DNA of 25,577 bases from an uncultured Clostridia bacterium (lineage in GTDB: Bacteria; Bacillota; Clostridia; UMGS1810): the NCBI GenBank assembly GCA_937959315.1, contig CALGRC010000005.1:1-25577 (forward strand), written 5' to 3'. Every line of letters begins with the position of its first letter. The first letter of the stretch is position 1. The notes beneath the pieces are model-generated. The model saw only the letters and a program-made list of their open reading frames with translations. It was not told the origin of the DNA and made no database searches. The translations under genes were made by a program, and so were the position numbers. Positions 1-8,043 of the stretch are shown here, in pieces.

Positions 1-798
1 CGTTAGCTGCTTGTTGTCCACTGTAACCGAACGGTTGAGCGCACTGATGATGCCGCTGGTAACTGTGCCTGCAAACTCCTGGCCCAGCGGGTTCCCAATG
101 GCCACCGCCAATTCGCCAACCCGCAAATCGCTGCTGGAACCCAATGTTGCATAAGGGAGCCCGCTTGCATCTATCTTCAAAACCGCAAGGTCGGTTTTTT
201 CATCCGCACCCACAACCGACGCCTTATACTCGTCGCCGGTGTTTAAAATGACACCCACTTCCTGCGCACCCTCAATGACGTGATTGTTGGTGACAATATA
301 CCCATCTGCACTGATTAGCACACCTGAACCGCTGCCCTGGTCTACCATCTCATTGTTCCCGTTTTGCAGCCCTCCAAAATATCCATAATAAATGTTGTTA
401 TTCTGCACCCGGTTGATAACACCGACCACCGCCGGCCCAACCTTATCTACAATATCCGGAATCGCCATTGCCTGTTTGTTGGTGCTTAAAATATTGGTCG
501 CATCTTGGGTAGCAGAGGTCCCGCTATTTTCCGCAGTATCCATCACACCCGGCTGCAACTGGTCCAGCGACGGGTTTTGCGCCAACGCTGGCCCAAATAG
601 AGCATACCCAGAAACAGAAACAACTGCGGTTAAGACAATCGCCAGTATCATCACAGGCAATTTTACTGTCCGGTGCTTCCGCTGCTTTTTCGGTTTCTGT
701 TCCGGCATATGGAAATCTGGCGCCGGCTGCTGCGTGTGGCTTTGATGTGTCACATTATTTTGAAAATCATCGTTATACCATTTAAAGTCATCCATCAT
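1..798 (-). CDS. HtrA/DegP-family serine protease, N-terminal part (runs off the window edge)
   Basis: A membrane-anchored trypsin-like protease of the HtrA family that degrades or processes misfolded envelope proteins; 266 codons are present and the C-terminus lies outside the window. After a hydrophilic cytoplasmic segment of about 46 residues there is one membrane segment (about 47-68), a low-complexity linker, and then the protease domain. The catalytic His is at about residue 173 in NNHVIEG and the catalytic Asp at about 203 in TDLAVLK. The NPLG motif follows, while the catalytic Ser (GNSGG) and any PDZ domain would lie beyond base 1. The start is ambiguous: ATG at 798 follows AAGGAGG, ATG at 795 has better spacing, and an in-frame ATG at 816 has its own GGGG sequence. 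It lies downstream of a two-component system, like the CssRS-HtrA pairing known in Bacillus. The family is certain; the specific paralogue is not. Confidence 0.93.
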   Translation of the reverse strand, partial: MMDDFKWYNDDFQNNVTHQSHTQQPAPDFHMPEQKPKKQRKHRTVKLPVMILAIVLTAVVSVSGYALFGPALAQNPSLDQLQPGVMDTAENSGTSATQDATNILSTNKQAMAIPDIVDKVGPAVVGVINRVQNNNIYYGYFGGLQNGNNEMVDQGSGSGVLISADGYIVTNNHVIEGAQEVGVILNTGDEYKASVVGADEKTDLAVLKIDASGLPYATLGSSSDLRVGELAVAIGNPLGQEFAGTVTSGIISALNRSVTVDNKQLT

Positions 799-842
799 CG
801 ATTCCTCCTTGCTCATTTCCTATCCCCTTGCTTCATATGTCT

Positions 843-871
843 ATGATACACGATATTTTTGACCTTTTCAT
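843..871 (-). promoter_or_regulatory. Probable sigma-A promoter of the htrA-like gene
   Basis: On the minus strand the -10 is TATCAT (843-848) and the -35 is ATGAAA (866-871), with a 17-base spacer. It sits in the 113-base gap between the histidine kinase stop and the protease start, so the protease may be transcribed alone as well as by read-through. The -35 is imperfect (4 of 6), as would fit a regulated promoter. Confidence 0.45.
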
Positions 872-911
872 GAATAAAATGTAAACGATAATGCAAAATT
901 TTTCGGATATT

Positions 912-2342
912 TTATGAACGGCGCGACCGGGTGAGCGAAAAGGTAAATTTGGTAAACCGATCTACTTCGCTTTCCACCCAAATCTTCTCGTCATGCGCCG
1001 CAATGATGTTGCGGACAATGTACAGCCCCAGCCCAACACCGCTCTTATCCTGCCCGCGGGAGCTATCCCCCTTAAAAAACCGGTCAAACACATAGCTGAG
1101 CTTGTCCGGCTCTATGCCATGCCCAGAATTTTTAACTTCCACATATGCTTTGTTGCCGTACGTCCAGTTCCGGATATGCAAAAACCCATTCTCCGGCGTA
1201 AATTTTACGGCATTGTGTATCAAATTGGTCAGCACCTGGGTTATAGAGTCGCTGTCGGCATACACACTGCATAGTTCGCTTTCAAACTGAAGCTGTACAT
1301 CCAGCCGTTTTTCGTCAATGCTCCGTTCAAACTTGATAAGCACCAGCCGGATGAGCTCGTTAATGTCAAAATCCTTTTTATGAATTTCATCCTTGCCGCT
1401 CTCCATACGGGCAATTTTTAATAAATCGCTCACCAACCGGGAGAGCCGCTTGGTTTCCGACAACACAATCCCCAAATACTTGTCCCGTTCAGCCCCGTCG
1501 ATGGTGCCATCTAAAATCCCCTCCACAAACCCAGATATGGTCGTCATGGGCGTACGGAGCTCGTGCGACACATTGGCTACAAACGAACTGCGCATATTTT
1601 CCAGGTTTTCCAAACTGTCGGCCATGTCATTAAAGTTCATTGCCAGTTCGCCCATTTCGTCGTCCGACACGTACTCCACCCGTTTTTGAAAATTGCCCTT
1701 GGCAAATTCCTTGACTGCGCTGTTCATCTTCTTGATGGGGGTGGTGATACGCTTGCTGATAAAATAAAACAACAGCGCTGAAAACAGCATAGCAACAAGA
1801 ACCGTACCGATCAATTTATAAAATAAATCCCAATACATATTGTTGATTTCCGGAACGGGCAAATTCATAATGACCCCGCCGAAAATAATATCTTCTTCCT
1901 GCATGGGCGCGCCTACCGTCAGCATAGGCTCTTTAAAAAACTGATCCAATACGCCGGTCCGTGAAATGCTCCGGCCTTCTAAAATAGGCTGGGATAAATC
2001 CTGCTTGAGCTTTTGGCCGATATAGCCGGACTTGGACATGCCCCCGCCCGACACAGTGACAATGGTGCCGGTGCTGTCAAAGACAATGATAGAAGCGCCG
2101 GTATTTTCCGAAATATTGTCAATCATGGTGCGGTATATGGAAGTAATTGGCGTAGAATTGGCAGAAAACGTCACAGCCGACAGTTCACTGATACGCCCGA
2201 CATTGTTTTTTAAAACGGTTTCTTTTTCCTGCAAAGCACTTTTTGTAACTACGCCAAACAAAAACGTGCCAGTTACCAAAAATGTCAATATGACAACCGA
2301 AAAGCTCCCAATCAGCAGGCTTCTTAAAATTCGTTTTTTCAA
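912..2342 (-). CDS. Membrane sensor histidine kinase (HAMP-HisKA-HATPase)
   Basis: Sensor kinase of a two-component system, 476 residues. In order: membrane segment 1 (about 8-32), an extracytoplasmic sensor region of about 140 residues, membrane segment 2 (about 175-197), a HAMP linker (about 198-250), the HisKA helix with the phospho-acceptor His260 in FVANVSHELRTP, and the ATPase domain. The ATPase domain has the N box around Asn377 (NLIHNAVKFT), a G1 box NSGHGI (405-410), the F box and the G2 box GVGLGLYIV. G1 has Asn where most kinases have Asp (DxGxGI); this occurs in some active kinases. The start is TTG, with GAGGTG as ribosome binding site inside the last codons of the upstream response regulator, four bases away, so the two are translationally coupled. 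The signal is unknown; the downstream HtrA protease suggests envelope stress. Confidence 0.95.
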   Translation of the reverse strand: MKKRILRSLLIGSFSVVILTFLVTGTFLFGVVTKSALQEKETVLKNNVGRISELSAVTFSANSTPITSIYRTMIDNISENTGASIIVFDSTGTIVTVSGGGMSKSGYIGQKLKQDLSQPILEGRSISRTGVLDQFFKEPMLTVGAPMQEEDIIFGGVIMNLPVPEINNMYWDLFYKLIGTVLVAMLFSALLFYFISKRITTPIKKMNSAVKEFAKGNFQKRVEYVSDDEMGELAMNFNDMADSLENLENMRSSFVANVSHELRTPMTTISGFVEGILDGTIDGAERDKYLGIVLSETKRLSRLVSDLLKIARMESGKDEIHKKDFDINELIRLVLIKFERSIDEKRLDVQLQFESELCSVYADSDSITQVLTNLIHNAVKFTPENGFLHIRNWTYGNKAYVEVKNSGHGIEPDKLSYVFDRFFKGDSSRGQDKSGVGLGLYIVRNIIAAHDEKIWVESEVDRFTKFTFSLTRSRRS

Positions 2343-2346
2343 AACG

Positions 2347-3033
2347 TCATTTCACCTCAAATTTATACCCAACGCCCCAGACCGTTTTGAGTTGCCAAAA
2401 ATCGCTAAACCCCTCCAGCTTTTCCCGCAGCCGTTTGATATGGACATCCACTGTGCGGGAATCCCCAAAAAAGTCGTAACCCCATACCTCATCCAGCAGT
2501 TGGTCGCGGGTAAATACCTGGTTCGGATGGCTGCACAAAAAATACAGCAGTTCCAGCTCTTTTGGCGGTACTTCCACCATCTTGCCGCCCAGCTTCAGCT
2601 CATAGGTATTTAAATTGATACTCAGATTTGGAAACGCAACCTCTTTGTTACTATCCAGCTTATTCTCATACCGGCGCAGCACCGCTTTGACGCGCGCCAC
2701 CAGCTCTTTTGGCTCAAACGGCTTGACCAGGTAATCATCCGCCCCCAGTTCTAGGCCCAGCACTTTATCAAATGTCTCGCCTTTAGCCGTGAGCATAATA
2801 ACCGGGATATTGCTGGTGCGCCGGATTTCTTTCAGCACCTCTATGCCGTCTTTGCCGGGCAGCATGATATCCAATACAACCGCAACCGGCGGCTGCGCCT
2901 TAAACGTGGCAAGCGCCTTTTCGCCGTCATATTCCATCAGGATATCAAACCCCTCTTTTTGCAGGTACAGCCGTACCAATTCACAGATATTGCGGTCATC
3001 GTCCACCACCAAAATACGGTTTTCTGTCGCCAT
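2347..3033 (-). CDS. OmpR/PhoB-family response regulator
   Basis: DNA-binding response regulator, 228 residues, partner of the kinase encoded immediately downstream. The receiver domain (about 5-120) has the acidic pair around residues 11-13, the phospho-acceptor Asp55 in VVLDIMLPG, Thr82 and Lys104 in LVKPF. The C-terminal winged helix (about 130-228) carries the usual OmpR landmarks: PPKELELLYFL, QLLDEVWGYD and the RTVDVHIKRLREKL recognition helix. ATG start with GGAGGG seven bases upstream. It is the first gene of the unit and has its own promoter. Likely targets include its own operon and the adjacent protease gene (inference). The family is clear, but the orthology (WalR, CssR, PhoP or ResD type) cannot be settled from sequence alone. 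Confidence 0.96.
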   Translation of the reverse strand: MATENRILVVDDDRNICELVRLYLQKEGFDILMEYDGEKALATFKAQPPVAVVLDIMLPGKDGIEVLKEIRRTSNIPVIMLTAKGETFDKVLGLELGADDYLVKPFEPKELVARVKAVLRRYENKLDSNKEVAFPNLSINLNTYELKLGGKMVEVPPKELELLYFLCSHPNQVFTRDQLLDEVWGYDFFGDSRTVDVHIKRLREKLEGFSDFWQLKTVWGVGYKFEVK

Positions 3034-3060
3034 GCGGCATCCCTCCTATCGTATGATGGT

Positions 3061-3069
3061 ATTATAGCA
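3061..3069 (-). promoter_or_regulatory. Extended -10 promoter for the two-component operon
   Basis: On the minus strand TGCTATAAT combines a perfect -10 (3061-3066) with the TGn extended -10 motif. The -35 position (about 3084-3089) reads TATTTT and is poor, which is typical of extended -10 promoters. It lies 28 bases upstream of the response regulator start and just past the terminator of the previous gene. Confidence 0.65.
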
Positions 3070-3099
3070 CAAAGTTTCCCGAAAAAATAGTAGATTGTG

Positions 3100-3133
3100 T
3101 AAATAAAAAATGCAGCCCCCTCATGGGGACTGC
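3100..3133 (-). terminator. Rho-independent terminator of the AI-2E/YtvI-like gene
   Basis: On the minus strand the hairpin GCAGTCCCC-ATGA-GGGGGCTGC (3112-3133) is followed by ATTTTTTATTTA. The upstream arm is formed by the last codons of the gene and the stop codon lies in the loop, so the terminator overlaps the coding end. Confidence 0.85.
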
Positions 3134-4236
3134 ACCTCAGCCTCGTTCGGCTGCTCTGCCGACTGCGCGCGGAATTCCTCGTTGGCCCGTACCAAATTGA
3201 TGACAATAATTGCCGTAATAGGCCCAATAATCATGCCAACCACCCCCATAAGGCGCAGGCCCGCATACATGGAAAACAATGTGACAAGGGGGTGCAGGCC
3301 AATTTGCCCGCTGACAATACGGGGTTCAAGCATTTGGCGCGTCAGCAGCGCACACAGGTAAATGATTATCAGCCCTACCGCCATCATATAATTGCCCTGC
3401 AACAGGCTTACCAACGCCCACGGGATAAGCACGGTACCTGTGCCCAGCACCGGGATGGCGTCTACAACGGCGATAAGCAGCGCCAGCAAAATGGCCGCGT
3501 CCAGCCGCAAAATCAAAAATCCAACCAACAGCAGGCAAAACGTAATCCCCATCAAAATGAGCTGCGCTTTAAAATACCCGCCGCAAGCACGGAATAAACT
3601 ATTTTTAACAAAAACGACCCGCTTGCGTACGCCCTCCGGCGTATAAGCGGCAATCACAGCATGAATCCGCTCTTTGTCATGGCTGATAAAATAGGTCGCC
3701 AGCATGGTGATGACCGTAAAAACAAAAATAGTTGGCAGCGCACCGGCAATGCTGCCCGCCGCAGCAATCATGGCCTGGGTGGCCGGCTGGATAATCTGCG
3801 ATACATTGTCTTTGATACTGTCTACAATCATATCAATAAAACCCTGCATATTGTCCGGCAGATCAATATAAAACTTATTGAGGTTCTGCAGCCAGTCCGG
3901 CAAGGCAAAATCGCCTTCCAGCAAGCCAGGGATCTGATAGGCCAGCGCCTGTAATTCATAAACGGCCTGGTAAATAATGGTGAACAAAAACAGGCCTATG
4001 ATACCAATGGCAATGAGCATGGTCAAGATAACCGCTAATTTACGCGGAAAATGCAGCTTCCGCTCTAAAAACCGCACCACCGGACCAATTAGCCAGGATA
4101 TGGCATACCCCACCAAAAAAGGGAGCAGAAATCCAATGACGCGCGGCAATACAAAATACAACGCCAGCAAAAGAAGCGTCAAATAAATCAGAATCACCAG
4201 CGTTTTCACTGGTTTTTTTGGTAACAGCCTTGTCAT
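3121..4236 (-). CDS. AI-2E family (PerM/YtvI-like) integral membrane protein
   Basis: Polytopic membrane protein of the AI-2E/UPF0118 transporter family, 371 residues. The pattern is a hydrophobic N-terminal pair (LLLALYFVLPRVIGFLLPFL), the conserved start of a cytoplasmic-edge segment, a long soluble region of about 90 residues rich in amphipathic helices (about 90-180), then five to six further membrane segments, including the family's DAIPVLGTGTVLIPWA stretch and a C-terminal GLRLMGVVGMIIGPI segment. It resembles the sporulation protein YtvI in size and layout. Members have been linked to export of small molecules or Na+/H+ exchange; the substrate here is unknown. The start is ATG at 4236, seven bases after GGGAGGA; an upstream TTG (4257) would place that site inside the gene. 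It follows apgM by about 30 bases. Confidence 0.88.
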   Translation of the reverse strand: MTRLLPKKPVKTLVILIYLTLLLLALYFVLPRVIGFLLPFLVGYAISWLIGPVVRFLERKLHFPRKLAVILTMLIAIGIIGLFLFTIIYQAVYELQALAYQIPGLLEGDFALPDWLQNLNKFYIDLPDNMQGFIDMIVDSIKDNVSQIIQPATQAMIAAAGSIAGALPTIFVFTVITMLATYFISHDKERIHAVIAAYTPEGVRKRVVFVKNSLFRACGGYFKAQLILMGITFCLLLVGFLILRLDAAILLALLIAVVDAIPVLGTGTVLIPWALVSLLQGNYMMAVGLIIIYLCALLTRQMLEPRIVSGQIGLHPLVTLFSMYAGLRLMGVVGMIIGPITAIIVINLVRANEEFRAQSAEQPNEAEVQSP

Positions 4237-4266
4237 GCGGTATCCTCCCTGCCGCAAAAAACGGCA

Positions 4267-5478
4267 TCACACTTGTAACAAACGATCCATCAGCGTATAC
4301 CCTTTTTCTATCACAATCCCGCTTTTTGCAGCCTCAGCCTCAGTATACGAAACAATGCCGCTGTTTATTTGCTTGGTACTGTCATACAGCACATAGGGCA
4401 CCGCAGCGCGGGTATGGGTGCGCAGCGCAAGCGGCGTGGGATGGTCGGGCAATACCAGCATCCGGTAATCCTCGCCCGCCTCCTGCAATGCCTGGCACAG
4501 AACCCCTACAATTTTTTCATCAATCAATTCTATAGAACGCACCTTATTTTCAATTTCATGCCGGTGCCCGCATTCGTCCGGCGCTTCCAGATGGATATAG
4601 ACAAAATCGCTGCCGTTTTGCAGCGCATGCAGCGCGGCTTTGGCCTTGCCGTCAAAATTGGTATGGATGTTGCCGGTTGCCCCCTCCACATGGATGGAGG
4701 CAAGCCCCGCGCAGATGGCAATACCCTTGATTAAATCCACCGCCGAAATGACGCTGCCTTGGATCCCGTATTTTTCAGAAAAGCTTGACAGCCGCGGTTT
4801 TTTGCCTTCCCCCCAAATCCACAGCGAATTGGCAGGTTTAAGGCCCCGCTTTTTACGGGAAATATTGACCGGATGGTTTTCCAGTAATGCATAGCTTTCC
4901 CGCATCATTTCATACAAAATGCCGCTGTGCGGCCCCTTGGGCAGGTAATCGCCCAGCCGCCGCTCCAGTATGTCGTGCGGGGGGGTCAAAGTAAAATCAA
5001 ACGGCCCATGATCCCAAATGAGCGCATGCCGGTAGCTGATTCCGGGATAGAAGGTTAAAAAATCATTGTCAAACCGTTCCTTTACCGCAGCAATTAACTC
5101 CCGCGCTTCCTCTGTAGTAATCTCGTCTGCACTGTGGTCGGTGATAACCTTATCCTCATACACCGGTGCATCCGATACATGGACGAGATTGCACCGGAAC
5201 ACAATATCGGTATCCTTTAAGTCAATCCCCATGCTGACCGCTTCCAGCGGCTAACGCCCCGAATAAAACTCGAACGGGTCATAGCCAAACACCGACAAAT
5301 TTGCCACATCGCTGCCAGGCGGAAGTTTGTCTGGCACATGGGATACCAGCCCGGTCTCCCCGTTTGCACAAAGCATATCGATATGCGGTTTCCGGGCCGC
5401 TTCCAGCGGCGTTTTGCCGCCCAATTCTGCCACCGGGGTATCGGCCATGCCATCGCCCAGCACCACAATATATTTCAT
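4267..5478 (-). pseudogene. apgM: Cofactor-independent phosphoglycerate mutase (archaeal type), interrupted by an in-frame TAG
   Basis: ApgM interconverts 3- and 2-phosphoglycerate in glycolysis using bound metal ions. The frame from ATG 5478 (AAAGGAGG upstream) runs 75 codons, hits TAG at 5251-5253 after FYSGR, then continues in the same frame with PLEAVSMGIDLKDTD to a TGA at 4267, 403 codons in all, the normal family length. The first part has the metal-binding Asp9 (VLGDGMAD) and the catalytic Ser56 (PGSDVANLS). The second has YIHLEAPDECGHRHE, LPDHPTP and RTHT, the remaining metal ligands. All motifs are intact, so the only lesion is one codon, where relatives usually have Ser, Ala or Gly; TCG to TAG is one change. 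It may be a recent nonsense mutation, a sequencing error or leaky read-through. Re-initiation at ATG 5232 would give a fragment without Ser56. Confidence 0.88.
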
Positions 5479-5497
5479 TTGTCCAGCCTCCTTTCCA

Positions 5498-5528
5498 ATA
5501 AAAACGGCACGGCAGTTTGCCGTGCCGC
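5498..5528 (-). terminator. Rho-independent terminator of ilvE
   Basis: On the minus strand, CGGCACGGCA-AAC-TGCCGTGCCG (5505-5527) is an almost perfect 10-bp stem followed by TTTTTATT. It lies between the ilvE stop and the apgM ribosome binding site, only about 20 bases before the apgM start. Confidence 0.92.
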
Positions 5529-5542
5529 CGTCATGCCGCTAC

Positions 5543-6613
5543 TTATTTTACTTCAATAGCCCAGCCCAGCTTGTCTTCCACTTTACCGCTTTGGATACCA
5601 GTCACCGTATCGTAGATCTTCTGCGAAATTTCACCAATTTTCCCATCGTTGATGTCAATGGCATCGTCATTCCAGCACAGCTTGCCAATCGGCGAAATGA
5701 CCGCGGCCGTACCAGTGCCGAAGGCCTCCTTGAGCTGGCCGTTTTTATGCGCGTCATACACTTCCTGGATGGACAGTTTGCGTTCAGACACTTTCACACC
5801 CCACATTTTGAGCAATTCAATGGTGGAATCGCGCGTAATACCTGCCAGAATACTGCCGTTGAGCGCAGGCGTAACCACCTCGTCGCCAATGACAAAAAAC
5901 ACATTCATGGTGCCGACCTCTTCAATGTATTTCTGCTCTACGCCGTCCAGCCACAACACCTGGGTATAGCCCTTTTTAGCTGCCTCCACCTGCGCCTTTA
6001 AGCTGGCCGCATAGTTGCCGCCCGTTTTGGCATAGCCAATGCCGCCGCGCACTGCACGGACATAGTGGCTTTCCACATAGATTTTCACCGGGTTGATACC
6101 CTCCGGATAATATGCGCCGACCGGCGACAGGATATAGTAAAACTGATAGGTTTTCGACACCTTCACGCCCAGTGCCGCGTCGGTGGCAATCAGGAAGGGC
6201 CGCACATACAAAGATGTCCCCGGTTCAGACGGGATCCAGTCCTTTTCCACCTTGAGCAGCTCCATCAGGTAATGCACCATCTCATCGCCGTCAACGGGCG
6301 GCATGCACAGCCGGTCGCACGAAATGTTGATGCGCTCCATATTTTTATACGGCCGGTAAAGCAAAATTTTATCATCAGCCCCGCGGTATGCCTTCATGCC
6401 CTCGAAAATTTCCTGCCCATAGTGCAGCACCATAGCGGCCGGGTCCAGTTCAATCGGGCCATAGGGCACAATGCGCGGGTTGATCCATCCCTGCCCTTCT
6501 ATGTAGTCCATCACAAACATGTGGTCGGTAAAATACTTCCCAAACCCCAGGTTCTTTTGATCCGGCTTTTGCTTCGGATTGGTGGTTTTGACAATTTTTA
6601 GTTCTTGATACAT
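5543..6613 (-). CDS. ilvE: Branched-chain amino acid aminotransferase
   Basis: PLP enzyme that transfers the amino group between glutamate and the 2-oxoacids of leucine, isoleucine and valine; last step of their synthesis and first of their breakdown. About 356 residues, the size of the larger (eukaryote-like) fold-type IV group. Visible landmarks: MVLHYGQEIFEGMKAYRG near 62-79, YVRPFLIAT (137-145), the PLP lysine at about 197 in GYAKTGGNYAAS, a glutamate-rich EEVGTMNVFFV segment, SILAGITRDS, and GTGTAAVISPIG for the PLP phosphate and substrate pocket. ATG 6613 is chosen; a GTG directly before it (6616) would add one residue. AAGGGG lies 9 bases upstream. It has its own terminator. The neighbouring oxoacid:ferredoxin oxidoreductase uses the keto acids it makes, if that complex is a VOR. 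Confidence 0.96.
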   Translation of the reverse strand: MYQELKIVKTTNPKQKPDQKNLGFGKYFTDHMFVMDYIEGQGWINPRIVPYGPIELDPAAMVLHYGQEIFEGMKAYRGADDKILLYRPYKNMERINISCDRLCMPPVDGDEMVHYLMELLKVEKDWIPSEPGTSLYVRPFLIATDAALGVKVSKTYQFYYILSPVGAYYPEGINPVKIYVESHYVRAVRGGIGYAKTGGNYAASLKAQVEAAKKGYTQVLWLDGVEQKYIEEVGTMNVFFVIGDEVVTPALNGSILAGITRDSTIELLKMWGVKVSERKLSIQEVYDAHKNGQLKEAFGTGTAAVISPIGKLCWNDDAIDINDGKIGEISQKIYDTVTGIQSGKVEDKLGWAIEVK

Positions 6614-6656
6614 CACAAAACGCCCCTTTTCGTATCTCTATTTCCTTGTTTCCTCT

Positions 6657-6662
6657 ATTATG
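6657..6662 (-). promoter_or_regulatory. Possible -10 element upstream of ilvE
   Basis: The minus strand has CATAAT (6657-6662), 44 bases before the ilvE start and preceded by a very A/T-rich stretch (nine T's) that could act as an UP element. No good -35 is present at the right distance, so the call is weak. A promoter is expected here because a strong terminator lies just upstream. Confidence 0.35.
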
Positions 6663-6715
6663 CTACAAACTGAAAAAAAAATCTACCCTTTTTATAAAAT
6701 TTTATACGAAATGAC

Positions 6716-6747
6716 AGCAAAAAAGCGGATGGATTTTCCCATCCGCC
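6716..6747 (-). terminator. Rho-independent terminator of the oxoacid:ferredoxin oxidoreductase operon
   Basis: On the minus strand GCGGATGG-GAAAAT-CCATCCGC (6725-6746) is followed by TTTTTTGCTG. It starts a few bases after the gamma-subunit stop codon. The opposite strand also has a T run, so the element could work in both directions. Confidence 0.92.
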
Positions 6748-6752
6748 TTTTT

Positions 6753-7283
6753 TTAAAACTGATATCCCGCTTCCAGGGCCTTTAAGTTGTTATCCAGCAA
6801 ATCCTTTTTGGATGCCGGCACCATCTTTTCCACTGCGCCCTTGAGCTGCTCAAAGGTAAACACGCCCGTTTCCTTCACCAGCTTACCCACCATAATCATG
6901 TTGGCAAGTTTGGGCAGCCCCATATCGTGCGCCATTTTTGTGGCCGGGATATAGTAGGCATCCACGTCGGCGCGCGCCACCTTGTTGGAAATAAGCGCAC
7001 TGTCTACAAAGATTTTGCCGCCTGCCACCACGCTGGACTCAAATTTTTCCAGCGACGGCGCATTCATCACCACAAGCGCCGATGCATCCACAATAATCGG
7101 GGACGCAATTTCACCGTCCGACACAATGACATGGCAATTTGCCGTACCGCCGCGCATTTCCGGCCCATAGGAGGGCAGATGCGACACATGCTTCTGCTCC
7201 AGCATGCCGGCATAGGCAATGATTTTCCCGGCAAACAGGATGCCCTGCCCGCCGAATCCTGCAAAAATGATATCCTGTCTCAC
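6753..7283 (-). CDS. 2-oxoacid:ferredoxin oxidoreductase, gamma subunit
   Basis: Gamma subunit (KorC/VorC/PorC type) of a ferredoxin-dependent 2-oxoacid oxidoreductase, 176 residues, expected to bind the CoA side of the reaction at the subunit interface. It opens with the family hallmark DIIFAGFGGQGILFAGKI and has SYGPEMRGGTANCHV shortly after, both diagnostic. The start is GTG at 7283; the GGGGGCGG ribosome binding site overlaps the beta-subunit stop codon, so translation is coupled. A longer in-frame extension upstream is rejected because it would read back through the end of the beta gene in another frame. Last gene of the operon and followed directly by a strong terminator. Confidence 0.95.
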   Translation of the reverse strand: MRQDIIFAGFGGQGILFAGKIIAYAGMLEQKHVSHLPSYGPEMRGGTANCHVIVSDGEIASPIIVDASALVVMNAPSLEKFESSVVAGGKIFVDSALISNKVARADVDAYYIPATKMAHDMGLPKLANMIMVGKLVKETGVFTFEQLKGAVEKMVPASKKDLLDNNLKALEAGYQF

Positions 7284-7299
7284 TGTTATAGCCGCCCCC

Positions 7300-8043
7300 T
7301 TAATTTGCCGTCGTGTCTTTATACACGCCTGGTTTATAATGCTCCAGCATATGCTCCCGCAGCCATTCCATGGCCTCGATGGGCGACATGCCCCAGTTGG
7401 TGGGACAGGTGGAAACCACCTCAACCAACGAAAACCCCTTGCCCTCCAATTGTGTCTGGAAGGATTTTTTAATGGCCGCCTTGGCCTTGCGGATGTTGGG
7501 TACGCTGTCTACCGATACCCGCTCAATATAGGCTGGGCCGTCCAGCGTTGCCAGCATCTCGCATACGCGGATGGGGTTGCCCTGCGTTTTGACGTCGCGG
7601 CCATAAGGGGAGGTCTGCGTTACCTGCCCCGGCAGCGTGGTGGGCGCCATCTGCCCGCCTGTCATGCCATAGATGGCATTGTTGATAAAAATAATCGAAA
7701 TATTTTCCCCGCGGGCCGCTGCGTGTACCGTTTCGGCCGTACCAATGGCCGCCAGGTCGCCGTCGCCCTGATAGGTAAACACAAACTTATCGGGATGTAC
7801 CCGCTTGATACCAGTCGCCACCGCCGGCGCACGGCCGTGTGCGGCCTCCTGCATATCACAGTCAAAATAGTTATAGGCAAACACCGCGCACCCAACCGGT
7901 GCAACGCCAATCGCATCGCCTTGAATGCCCAGCTCGTCAATGCACTCGGCCACCAGACGGTGCACAATGCCATGGGTGCAGCCCGGGCAGTAGTGCAGCG
8001 TGGTGTCGGTGAGTGATTTCGGACGTTTGAATACAGTTTCCAT
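7300..8043 (-). CDS. 2-oxoacid:ferredoxin oxidoreductase, beta (TPP-binding) subunit
   Basis: Thiamine-diphosphate-binding subunit that decarboxylates the 2-oxoacid and passes electrons on towards ferredoxin; 247 residues. Cys19 and Cys22 in YCPGCTHG and Cys51 in VGCAVF fit the conserved cysteines of the family. The TPP-Mg motif starts at GDGD (93-96) and closes with NNAIYGMTGGQ (121-131). The sequence PTTLPGQVTQTSPYGRD is typical of the KorB/VorA group that acts on 2-oxoglutarate or branched-chain oxoacids. Sequence alone does not fix the substrate. Its ATG overlaps the alpha stop codon by one base (TAATG), showing tight translational coupling. Confidence 0.95.
   Translation of the reverse strand: METVFKRPKSLTDTTLHYCPGCTHGIVHRLVAECIDELGIQGDAIGVAPVGCAVFAYNYFDCDMQEAAHGRAPAVATGIKRVHPDKFVFTYQGDGDLAAIGTAETVHAAARGENISIIFINNAIYGMTGGQMAPTTLPGQVTQTSPYGRDVKTQGNPIRVCEMLATLDGPAYIERVSVDSVPNIRKAKAAIKKSFQTQLEGKGFSLVEVVSTCPTNWGMSPIEAMEWLREHMLEHYKPGVYKDTTAN

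Noticed and set aside
392..745. Plus-strand frame of 117 codons
   Set aside because: It is antisense to the HtrA-like protease, whose His and Asp motifs are intact.
871..890. WalR- or PhoP-like direct repeat upstream of the htrA-like gene
   Set aside because: One half site (TGTAAA) is good, but the second (CATGAA) is not, and such A/T-rich matches are expected by chance.
4240..4266. Small hairpin GCCG-loop-CGGC before the AI-2E-like gene
   Set aside because: The stem is only four base pairs and the T run sits in the loop, so it is not a terminator.
5251..5253. TAG as a reassigned sense codon
   Set aside because: The ferredoxin subunit, nadD and the RND adaptor all end in TAG at the expected protein length, so TAG is an ordinary stop here.
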